Below, one piece after another: positions 11,483 through 17,942 of a stretch of 64,000 nucleotides of DNA. The translations under genes and the position numbers were made by a program. Numbering within the stretch: the stretch's first letter is position 1; the number at the start of each line of letters is the position of its first letter. The notes beneath the pieces are model-generated. The model ran no database searches, was not told the DNA's origin, and worked only from the letters and a program-made list of their open reading frames with translations. Source of the DNA: Allochromatium vinosum DSM 180 (lineage in GTDB: Bacteria; Pseudomonadota; Gammaproteobacteria; Chromatiales; Chromatiaceae); NCBI RefSeq assembly GCF_000025485.1, contig NC_013851.1, positions 1,527,154 through 1,591,153 on the forward strand, written 5' to 3'.

Positions 11483-13063
11483 ATGAGCGAATCCCTAGCC
11501 CCGGGCTTCCTGGCCGAATGCGAGCGTGAGCAGCTTCATCGGGTGCAGTCTATCCAACCTTGGGGCTGTCTGCTAGGCGGGCGGTCAGGCGATCCGGTCA
11601 TTCGTTTCGCCAGCGCCAACCTGGAGGAGTGGACCGGCTGGACACCCGATTCGGTCCTCGGTCGTGTGCTCACCGAGCGCTTGCCGGACTTTCCGCCCAA
11701 GACCGAACTGGCCGACATCGCCGGTGCGCCCGATGCCTGGATGCACGCCTCGGCCGGCAAGCGCCTCTATCCGAACCTCCTGTCGGGGCCGCATGGCGCA
11801 CTCGATGGTCTGCTCTCCTGCAACGAACACACCTGGCTGCTGGAGTTGGAAGTCGCATTGCCCGCCGGTCAGCACGGCGAAGCCTACCGCCCCGTCCCGC
11901 ATCGCCTCTATCGGATGCCGTACTCCGAGCGCGACTGGGCGAGCCACTGTCAGTATCTGGCCGACGAGTTGCGAACCGCGACCGGCTTCGAGCGGGTCAT
12001 GATCTACCGTTTTCGGGACGATGGCTGCGGTGAGGTCATCTCGGAGAGTCTGGAGGAGGGGCGGCCGCCCTATCTGGGTCTGCGGTATCCGGCCTCCGAC
12101 ATCCCCCTGATCGCGCGCAACCTCTATCGGCTCAATTCCCATCGTCAGATCCCGGACATTCAGGTGGGCAGCGTCCCCGTCCTGAGCCTCGACGCCGGCG
12201 AGGTCGCCGACCTCACGCTCTCGGACCTGCGCGCCGTCTCGCCGGTGCATCTCGAATACCTCAAGAACATGGGCGTCACCGCCTCGCTGTCGTTCTCGGT
12301 GCTCATCGCCGGTGAGCTGTGGGGACTGATCGCCTGTCACCATTCGCAGCCGCGCCATTTGCCGCTGCCGGTGCGGCTGCGCTGCGCCGAGATGACCCAG
12401 GTGTTCACGCTCGCCATTTCCGGCTACCAGAGCACGCAGCGCCTGATGGATCTCAACGAGAGCGATCAGGAGATCCTGGCCCTGCTGTCGGCGCTGCATC
12501 TGGCGGAAGACGAACGCGATCTGGTCGTGGAACTACAGGACGGGCGGGCCAATCTGGCCGACAAGACGCTCGGACAGGTGCTGCTGTCGCTGGCGCGCGC
12601 CACGGGCGCGGCACTGGTCGACGACCACACCATCGTGACCTTCGGCCGTCCCCCGGAAGCCGCCGACATCCGCGCCCTGGTCGACTGGCTGGGCGAGACG
12701 GTCCCCGATCCGATCTTTGCCACCGACCGGCTCTCATCACTGTTCCCGGAAGCCATGCACTATGCCGAGCAGGCCAGCGGCCTGCTGGCGGTACGTGTCG
12801 ACGGCTATCGCGAGACCGGCGACCGCTGGTTCCTGTGGTGGCGTCCCGAGCAGCCGCACAGCGTCTACTGGGCCGGCGACCCGCGCAAGAGCGCGCTCTT
12901 CGACGAACAGCGTCAGGTGCTCTCGCCGCGTTCGTCCTTCGCGCGCTGGGTGGAGACCACGGCGCGCCAGTCCGAACCCTGGAGCGAGGCCGATCGGCTG
13001 CGCGCCAAGAAGTTCCGCAGCCTGATACTGCACGACATCAACGCGCATCTCCTGGGGCGTTAG
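11483..13063 (+). CDS. bphP: Bacteriophytochrome photosensory core (PAS-GAF-PHY) without kinase
   Basis: Red/far-red light receptor that binds biliverdin. The 526-residue product has the chromophore cysteine near the N-terminus (C13 in ECERE), the PAS-GAF knot region (VQSIQPWG), the GAF signature PASDIP (203-208), the conserved SPVHLEYLKNMGV and WGLIACHH segments, and a PHY domain with the tongue motif PRSSF. It stops soon after PHY at LHDINAHLLGR, where typical bacteriophytochromes continue into a histidine kinase. The usual QPHG is QPWG here. Its TAG overlaps the stop of the convergent ATPase D gene. Output partner is unknown; a separate kinase or cyclase is possible. Confidence 0.9.
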   Translation: MSESLAPGFLAECEREQLHRVQSIQPWGCLLGGRSGDPVIRFASANLEEWTGWTPDSVLGRVLTERLPDFPPKTELADIAGAPDAWMHASAGKRLYPNLLSGPHGALDGLLSCNEHTWLLELEVALPAGQHGEAYRPVPHRLYRMPYSERDWASHCQYLADELRTATGFERVMIYRFRDDGCGEVISESLEEGRPPYLGLRYPASDIPLIARNLYRLNSHRQIPDIQVGSVPVLSLDAGEVADLTLSDLRAVSPVHLEYLKNMGVTASLSFSVLIAGELWGLIACHHSQPRHLPLPVRLRCAEMTQVFTLAISGYQSTQRLMDLNESDQEILALLSALHLAEDERDLVVELQDGRANLADKTLGQVLLSLARATGAALVDDHTIVTFGRPPEAADIRALVDWLGETVPDPIFATDRLSSLFPEAMHYAEQASGLLAVRVDGYRETGDRWFLWWRPEQPHSVYWAGDPRKSALFDEQRQVLSPRSSFARWVETTARQSEPWSEADRLRAKKFRSLILHDINAHLLGR

Positions 13064-13680
13064 CGCGCCTGACCGCGCAGCAGCTTGACCTGGAACAGCG
13101 TGTTGCGCTCCTCTTCCTCCAGCGAGGACTGGATGAAGCGGATGGTGCGGTGATAGCGCGGGATGATGTTGTACTTGAGCGCATTGACCCGCTTCTGAGC
13201 CTTGCGCTGTTCTTCGAGCAGACGATGGAGCGCGATCTCGACCTCCGAGAGCCGCGCGAGCTGCACGGCGGCCTCGGCCAGATGATCGCGCGTGGTGTCG
13301 AAGCTCACGTCCGTCCCCAGCAGTCCCACCGGCTTGAGCGGCAGGCGCTCGCTCGTCACGGCCGGATATTCCACTCCGAGCGCCCGGCGCGGCAGGATGT
13401 CGACCTGTAGGGCCGGCTCCACGCCGAGCGATGCCTGACGGATGGCGCGGCTGCCCATGCGCAGATGGGTGATGGCCAGACAGCGGTACGCCTCGGCCAG
13501 TGCGCGTTCGGACTCGGCGCGCAGCCGGCGATATTCACCGATGCGCTCATAGACCAGGCGCGTGAGCAGCTCGCGCTTGCGCTCCAGCAGGTCGTGACCG
13601 TCCTCCAGGAACCGGACCTGCTTCTTGAGCTTGAGCAGGGTGTTCTTGGTCGGCGGAACCTTGATCAGTTGCTGTCCCAT
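13060..13680 (-). CDS. atpD: V/A-type ATPase subunit D
   Basis: Central rotor shaft subunit of the V/A-type ATPase. The 206-residue product starts MGQQLIKVPPTKNTLLKLKKQ, which is the characteristic subunit D opening, and is nearly all long helix with a C-terminal RVNALKYNIIPRYHRTIRFI motif. A longer frame exists to 13881 but the ATG at 13680 fits the family. The start overlaps the preceding YkgJ-type gene by 16 bases. This is the last gene of the ATPase operon, and its TAA overlaps the TAG of bphP on the other strand. Confidence 0.92.
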   Translation of the reverse strand: MGQQLIKVPPTKNTLLKLKKQVRFLEDGHDLLERKRELLTRLVYERIGEYRRLRAESERALAEAYRCLAITHLRMGSRAIRQASLGVEPALQVDILPRRALGVEYPAVTSERLPLKPVGLLGTDVSFDTTRDHLAEAAVQLARLSEVEIALHRLLEEQRKAQKRVNALKYNIIPRYHRTIRFIQSSLEEEERNTLFQVKLLRGQAR

Positions 13681-14027
13681 GCGGCCTCCCGCTCGGCGAG
13701 ACAATCGGGACCGCCCATCTCGAACTCGCGGCACAGCAGCGGCCGTTGCGCATAGATGCGGCAGAGCAGGGTGTCGCGGTCGAGCGCCGCGCACCAGCCG
13801 TCGTCCAGACGCTCCATGACGACCGCGCCCCAGGCATCGCGCGTGGTGAAGTGACGCGGCACCCCGGTCTCGGTCAGGCACACGACTTCGAGCTTGCAGC
13901 AGGCCGCCGCGCAGTCGTCGCAGGTGATCCGGGAGTCCGGCACCAAGGTTGTCAGGACGCCGCCGACTTCGGGCGCGCGCTCCTGCACGGCGGTCTCGGG
14001 AACAGGCTCCAGCGCTGGCGTGGCCAT
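13665..14027 (-). CDS. YkgJ-family cysteine cluster protein within the ATPase operon
   Basis: A 120-residue soluble protein with a CDDCAAACC cluster plus further cysteines in DGWCAAL, TLLCRIY, PLLCREFE and GGPDC, the pattern of YkgJ/CxxCxxCC proteins thought to bind zinc or an iron-sulfur centre. The ATG shares one base with the stop of atpB, and the end overlaps the start of atpD, so it is clearly cotranslated with the ATPase rotor genes. It is not a known ATPase subunit; a role in assembly or metal-dependent maturation is inference from position. Confidence 0.8.
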   Translation of the reverse strand: MATPALEPVPETAVQERAPEVGGVLTTLVPDSRITCDDCAAACCKLEVVCLTETGVPRHFTTRDAWGAVVMERLDDGWCAALDRDTLLCRIYAQRPLLCREFEMGGPDCLAEREAAWDSN

Positions 14028-15406
14028 CAGTCCGTCTCCCGGTAGTACTTGGCCAGATCGGTCTCCTTGAGGCGCGTGAGCATGTCGCGCGGGAAGGCGC
14101 TCATCAGCTCCCAGGCCAGATTGAGCGTGGCCTCGATCGAGCGGTCCTCGTTCTCGTCCTGGCCGACGAAGCGCTGGTCGAAGGCGTCGGCGAAGGTCAG
14201 ATAGCGCCGGTCGCGCTCGGAGAGTTCGTCGGCGCCGATGATCGAGGCCAGATTGCGCGTCTCCTGGGCACGCGCATAGAGCGCATAGAGCTGGGCGGCC
14301 ACGCGCGGATGGTCCTCGCGGGTGTCGTCCTTGCCGATGCCGTCCTTCATCAATCGGGACAGACTCGGTGAAATGTTGACTGGCGGATAGATGCCCTGGT
14401 TGTGCAGCTCGCGCGAGAGCACGATCTGGCCCTCGGTGATATAGCCGGTCAGGTCCGGGATCGGGTGAGTGATGTCGTCGGAGGGCATGGACACCACCGG
14501 CATCATGGTGATCGAGCCGTGGCGCTCGTGGATGCGTCCGCAGCGCTCGTAGAGTTCGGCCAGATCCGAATAGAGATAGCCCGGATAGCCCTTGCGCGCC
14601 GGCACGTCGCCCTTGGCCGTGGCCACCTCGCGCAGCGCCTCGGCATAGTTGGTCATGTCGGTGAGCACCACCAGCACATGGCGGTCGAGGTCGTAGGCCA
14701 GATATTCGGCGGCGGTGAGCGCGGTGCGCGGCAGCGTCAGGCGCTCGACCGGCGGGTCGTCGGCCAGATTGACGAACATCACCACGTTGCGCAGTACGCC
14801 CGAGTTGGCGAACTCGTCGCGGAAGAACTTGGCGTCGGCGTAGGAGACGCCCATGGCGGCGAAGACGATCGAGAAGCTGGAGGATTCGTCGACCAGCTTG
14901 GCCTGACGCACGATCTGGGCCGCGAGCCGGTTGTGCGGCAGACCCGAGCCGGAGAAGATCGGCAGTTTCTGGCCGCGCACCAGTGAGTTGAGTCCGTCGA
15001 TAGTCGAGATGCCGGTCTGGATGAACTCGCGCGGATAGGTGCGCGCGGCCGGGTTGATGGCCGAGCCGCCGACCGCGCGGCGCAGACTGGAGAGGACAGG
15101 CGGGCGGCCGTCGCGCGGGACGCCGAGTCCGTCGAATTCGCGCCCGAGGATTTCGGGGGAGAGGGCGATTTCGATCGGTTCGTCGAGGAAGCGGACCCAG
15201 GTGTTTTCCAGGTCCAGATCCTCGGTGCCCTCGAAGACCAGGATCAGCACCTCGTCATCGGCGGCGCGGATGACCTGGCCGTTGCGGATGTGGCCGGCGT
15301 GGTCTTCGATACGAACCCGGTCGCCGAAGGCGACGTTGGGGGTGTGTCTGACCACCAGCAGGCCGCCTCGGGCCTCGACGGCGGTGCGGTATTCCTTGAT
15401 GCTCAT
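14027..15406 (-). CDS. atpB: V/A-type ATPase subunit B
   Basis: Non-catalytic nucleotide-binding subunit of the V1/A1 hexamer, 459 residues as expected. Recognisable segments: GRVGGSAINPAART region near the middle, GQKLPIFSGSGLPHNRLAAQIVRQ (degenerate P-loop region), MTNYAEALREVATAKGDVPARKGYPGYLYSDLA and GSITMMPVVSMPSDDITHPIPDLTGYITEGQI. The start is the ATG at 15406 (MSIKEYRTA); an extended frame to 15445 lacks support. Normally this gene follows atpA directly, but here 2.5 kb of unrelated sequence separates them. It shares a base with the next gene. Confidence 0.95.
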   Translation of the reverse strand: MSIKEYRTAVEARGGLLVVRHTPNVAFGDRVRIEDHAGHIRNGQVIRAADDEVLILVFEGTEDLDLENTWVRFLDEPIEIALSPEILGREFDGLGVPRDGRPPVLSSLRRAVGGSAINPAARTYPREFIQTGISTIDGLNSLVRGQKLPIFSGSGLPHNRLAAQIVRQAKLVDESSSFSIVFAAMGVSYADAKFFRDEFANSGVLRNVVMFVNLADDPPVERLTLPRTALTAAEYLAYDLDRHVLVVLTDMTNYAEALREVATAKGDVPARKGYPGYLYSDLAELYERCGRIHERHGSITMMPVVSMPSDDITHPIPDLTGYITEGQIVLSRELHNQGIYPPVNISPSLSRLMKDGIGKDDTREDHPRVAAQLYALYARAQETRNLASIIGADELSERDRRYLTFADAFDQRFVGQDENEDRSIEATLNLAWELMSAFPRDMLTRLKETDLAKYYRETD

Positions 15407-15661
15407 TGAAAGGCGCCTCGCACGATGGGCCGTTTCTTCATACAACCTTTAGATTTTTGGGGCATTGGCCTTGGCGTGTTCGTTTGATCAAGCGCGAATG
15501 TGTGTTGAAAATCTCGGAACAATGCTGGATTCCACGATTTCGCCTTCATGACAGAAAAATCTCACCAACCCTTCGCTATCGCAAATCCACACTTCCAGAG
15601 CGCCCTTGGCAAGATAGAGTTCGATTTTATATGGAACCTCAGTCTGCTCCCTGTTTTTTTC

Positions 15662-15913
15662 TTACGCCGCCTCTTTCATTTCGCAAAGCTCATAAAGGCG
15701 TGTCGGAGATAACTCCAATCCATTGGGCCATCCGAGAGCGCCCATGTCGATGAAGCAACGTTTGATATAGGTTTCTGATGCGAGTGGTTCGAGCAAGGGG
15801 CCGCTCCGACTAGAACAATAAGCCCATACGTTAAAAATCCCTCTCATGCCATCGGAAAAAATCAATTCCAGGCATCCGCCTCCTAAATAGTTTGCCTCAA
15901 GAATTTTAATCAC
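15662..15913 (-). CDS. DUF2442 protein (putative antitoxin-like partner)
   Basis: An 83-residue protein starting at GTG (VIKILEANYLGGGCLELIF), with the DUF2442 pattern of a beta-rich N-terminal half followed by FIDMGALGWPNGLELSPTRLYE. It overlaps the end of the DUF4160 gene by 8 bases. DUF4160-DUF2442 gene pairs are frequent in bacterial genomes and are often regarded as toxin-antitoxin-like, though mechanism is not established to my knowledge. Base composition is AT-rich compared with the flanking ATPase genes, suggesting acquisition. Confidence 0.75.
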   Translation of the reverse strand: MIKILEANYLGGGCLELIFSDGMRGIFNVWAYCSSRSGPLLEPLASETYIKRCFIDMGALGWPNGLELSPTRLYELCEMKEAA

Positions 15914-16172
15914 GATCAGCCCCCTGGATACGTTCAAGCGTCTCGAATCGCTGGGCACGATTCCAATTTTCCAGCAGCTCACTTTGGTGGGTTTCGCACC
16001 ATTCGCTGATGATCGATGCAACCTTTTTCGGGAGCTTGCCTTTTAGAATCCGCCCTGTATCGATTTGCACTAAAGCCTCGAACCCTTGATACTCAACATG
16101 AATGTGCGGCGGCGGATGATCGTCGTGCCACATGCGCACAATAATTCCAAAGAAAATTGACAAAATCGGCAT
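15906..16172 (-). CDS. DUF4160 protein (putative toxin-like partner)
   Basis: An 88-residue protein starting MPILSIFFGIIVRMWHDDH and continuing PPPHIHVEYQGFEA, which is the DUF4160 signature with its conserved His/Asp cluster. The ATG at 16172 is preferred over a TTG at 16199 because family members start here, with GAGAG just upstream. The gene overlaps the DUF2442 gene that follows. Together they occupy the gap that interrupts the Uma2 gene. Activity is unknown; the His-rich core could bind metal or form an active site (inference). Confidence 0.78.
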   Translation of the reverse strand: MPILSIFFGIIVRMWHDDHPPPHIHVEYQGFEALVQIDTGRILKGKLPKKVASIISEWCETHQSELLENWNRAQRFETLERIQGADRD

Positions 16173-16631
16173 TGTTTGCTCTCGAATTTTCTTCAGCAAG
16201 TGCTGATGTTGATTTTGTCAGCAAGCGACGCGAGTTCATTGCGTTGCGGTGTTGAAACAAATTTTTCAGTTTAGGGGCTTTCGTGTAAGGCGTCTCGAAT
16301 CCAAATTTTTCGATGAACTGAGATGGCGCCCAGCATACATCTGCCACTTTGACGTTTTTTAATGTCTGGATGCTCGTCTCGACCAAGATGTCGCCGTCGT
16401 CGATCTTTTTTGCCAGTTCCATGACGAGTCGCGATTGCAAAGTCTTCCAAAATCTGGATCCATTCCATGCTGTCTTCCTAATTTCATGTTGACCAGCATT
16501 ACAGGATGCGGCGATCTTGCGAATTGCATCTTTCGCGAAAAAACAATGGTCTCAACCCTATGTTTCCTTAGATCAATCAATCGAATCACAATAGTAGATC
16601 ATTAAAGTGGTCTGTCTTTGTTTTTGCCCGG

Positions 16632-17345
16632 CTAAGGCCGCCCAAACCGCGTTGCGCCTACGCTAAGATCAGCTATTGAGTTCGAAAAGCGATTTGGGGT
16701 CGCTTTGAGCCGTTTGTTAGCTGCGCGAAGTTTAGGATAGGTTAAGGCTCTGACGCGACGGGAAATTTTAGCTTGCCATGCTGGCGAGGGCGCCAGAGGG
16801 CGCGGATACTTTAACTGCGACACAAATGCAAGCGCTTGTTCTGGCTTGACCTTAGCGAGATCGCTGCCGAATGTTCTGTTGATCCCGTTTATCCCGATGC
16901 ACTTAGAACCGAAGAACGCGACGGACAAGTATGCAGATGCTATCGCCGCCTTGCTCCTACGACGTGATAATGACAACGCAAGAAGTTGCTCTCGAAATTT
17001 CCTCAACAATGTTCGTTCAACCTTGCCTGTTGCCACTCGAACGAACTGTTGCTCAATGGTGCTCGCTCCTTGGATCTGGCCCTTGTGCAAGAATACGATA
17101 ACCGCTCTAATCATGCCGATAGGATCGATGCCTGGATGCAGAGGGTTCCGATGATCCTCTGCGGTGATTAGGGCGTCAAGGAACACTATGGGGATGCTGA
17201 ATTGATGGTTGTCGATTATTTCTAGACAGCGATGGCGTTCTGCTTCCAATGACTCCAGCTTAAGTAACTCCGCCACCCTAGAAATAATTATGTGTGGCAG
17301 CGCTAGCGCATAGATTACGCACTTTAGAAACGGCTGCGCTGCCAT
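16632..17345 (-). CDS. GT51 transglycosylase-like protein, divergent
   Basis: A 237-residue protein with a hydrophobic N-terminus (about residues 7-28) and a recognisable but divergent family 51 peptidoglycan glycosyltransferase core. ITAEDHRNPLHPGIDPIGMIRA corresponds to the catalytic ED..F..H.G motif, GASTIEQQFVRV to GGSTITQQ, and LLRKFREQLLAL to the RK..E helix. No transpeptidase domain follows, as in MtgA-type monofunctional enzymes. The C-terminal tail (AANKRLKATPNRF onward) looks like read-through into a repeat rather than enzyme. It overlaps the upstream membrane-protein gene by 22 bases. It is AT-rich relative to neighbours and lies inside the ATPase operon, so transfer is likely. It could be active or a specialised non-housekeeping form. 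Confidence 0.7.
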   Translation of the reverse strand: MAAQPFLKCVIYALALPHIIISRVAELLKLESLEAERHRCLEIIDNHQFSIPIVFLDALITAEDHRNPLHPGIDPIGMIRAVIVFLHKGQIQGASTIEQQFVRVATGKVERTLLRKFREQLLALSLSRRRSKAAIASAYLSVAFFGSKCIGINGINRTFGSDLAKVKPEQALAFVSQLKYPRPLAPSPAWQAKISRRVRALTYPKLRAANKRLKATPNRFSNSIADLSVGATRFGRP

Positions 17346-17818
17346 TTTACTTGTCCGTCTTGGTCAGCAACCATTGAACTAAAAGTGCCTGACATAACAT
17401 TGTTTGAATCAGCAACTAATTCGTAAAAATTCGTAGATTCACGCCCATGCCCCTCCTCAATAACATGCAGGAAAAGCTTGTCCTTGCCAAAATAGTTCTT
17501 CTCTATGTAGCCCTCAATCTCACCTCTAGTACGGTTCTTGCCGACATAGTCTCGCTCCCCAGTCGATGAATTTTCATATATCTTTTCAACTGTGCCCTCG
17601 ATTCTATTTCCCTCTCTCCACAACATCGCCACATACCGCAATACCATATTTCTGTATGGATTATATACGGTGTTGACTGTACGCATCTCGAAATACCAGC
17701 GTCCGGTTATTTTTGGGAGCGGAGATAATTTTTCGCGAAACCAGAAAAATAGAAATGCAAGTACCAGACCGCCAACAATGGTTGCTAAAATATCCGATAA
17801 AAATGTTTCGAAGCTCAA
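17324..17818 (-). CDS. One-TM, beta-rich protein of unknown function
   Basis: A 164-residue protein with one N-terminal membrane helix (about residues 8-27, LATIVGGLVLAFLFFWF), followed by a cytosol-facing or periplasmic domain rich in predicted beta strands (ITGRWYFEMRTVN, IEGTVEKIYE, LFLHVIEEGHG, VMSGTFSSM). The start is TTG at 17818 with a strong AGGAG seven bases ahead; no ATG is available before residue 45. It overlaps the GT51-like gene by 22 bases, so both are made together. I do not recognise the family. The membrane-anchor plus beta-barrel look recalls some anti-phage effectors, but that is only a resemblance. Confidence 0.65.
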   Translation of the reverse strand: MSFETFLSDILATIVGGLVLAFLFFWFREKLSPLPKITGRWYFEMRTVNTVYNPYRNMVLRYVAMLWREGNRIEGTVEKIYENSSTGERDYVGKNRTRGEIEGYIEKNYFGKDKLFLHVIEEGHGRESTNFYELVADSNNVMSGTFSSMVADQDGQVKWQRSRF

Positions 17819-17879
17819 GCTAATTCTCCTGCGTATCTTAGACGGCCAACTGTTTGTCTAGATTGCACTAATACGCTAA

Positions 17880-17907
17880 ATTTTAGGCTGAACGCAACCC
17901 AGCTCAA
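17880..17907 (-). promoter_or_regulatory. Candidate promoter of the island genes
   Basis: Read on the minus strand, TTGAGC (17907-17902) and TAAAAT (17885-17880) are 16 bases apart, about 60 bases before the TTG start of the one-TM gene. An own promoter inside the ATPase operon would let the island genes be expressed independently, and may also help drive atpB-ykgJ-atpD behind them. Confidence 0.35.
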
Positions 17908-17942
17908 CAACAGACCACGAGAATTCGGCCAGGCAAGCGACG

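Larger units (their letters stand above)
15488..16468 (-). pseudogene. Uma2-family endonuclease gene, broken into two pieces
   Basis: The upstream piece (about 16272-16468) begins MEWIQILED, loses roughly 25-30 codons and changes frame, then reads LQSRLVMELAKKIDDGD, ETSIQTLKNVKVADV and FIEKFGFETPYTKAP, matching the conserved N-terminal half of Uma2 (DUF820) proteins. It then stops making sense. The downstream piece (15488-15657), with no start of its own, reads KIELYLAKGALEVWICDSEGL and ends RFSTHIRA, the normal C-terminal half. Between them sit the DUF4160 and DUF2442 genes. Uma2 proteins have a PD-(D/E)XK nuclease-like fold. The simplest reading is one Uma2 gene split by insertion and also damaged by a deletion. 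Confidence 0.72.

Noticed and set aside
15446-15661. Apparent + strand gene starting near 15406 (115 codons)
   Set aside because: The minus strand of the same bases reads as a clear Uma2 C-terminal half, so the + frame is a shadow.
16359-16589. 76-codon frame before the Uma2 remnant
   Set aside because: Arg/Ser-rich, runs out of frame through the Uma2 N-terminal piece and has no family features; the 16470-16631 gap holds no gene that I can support.
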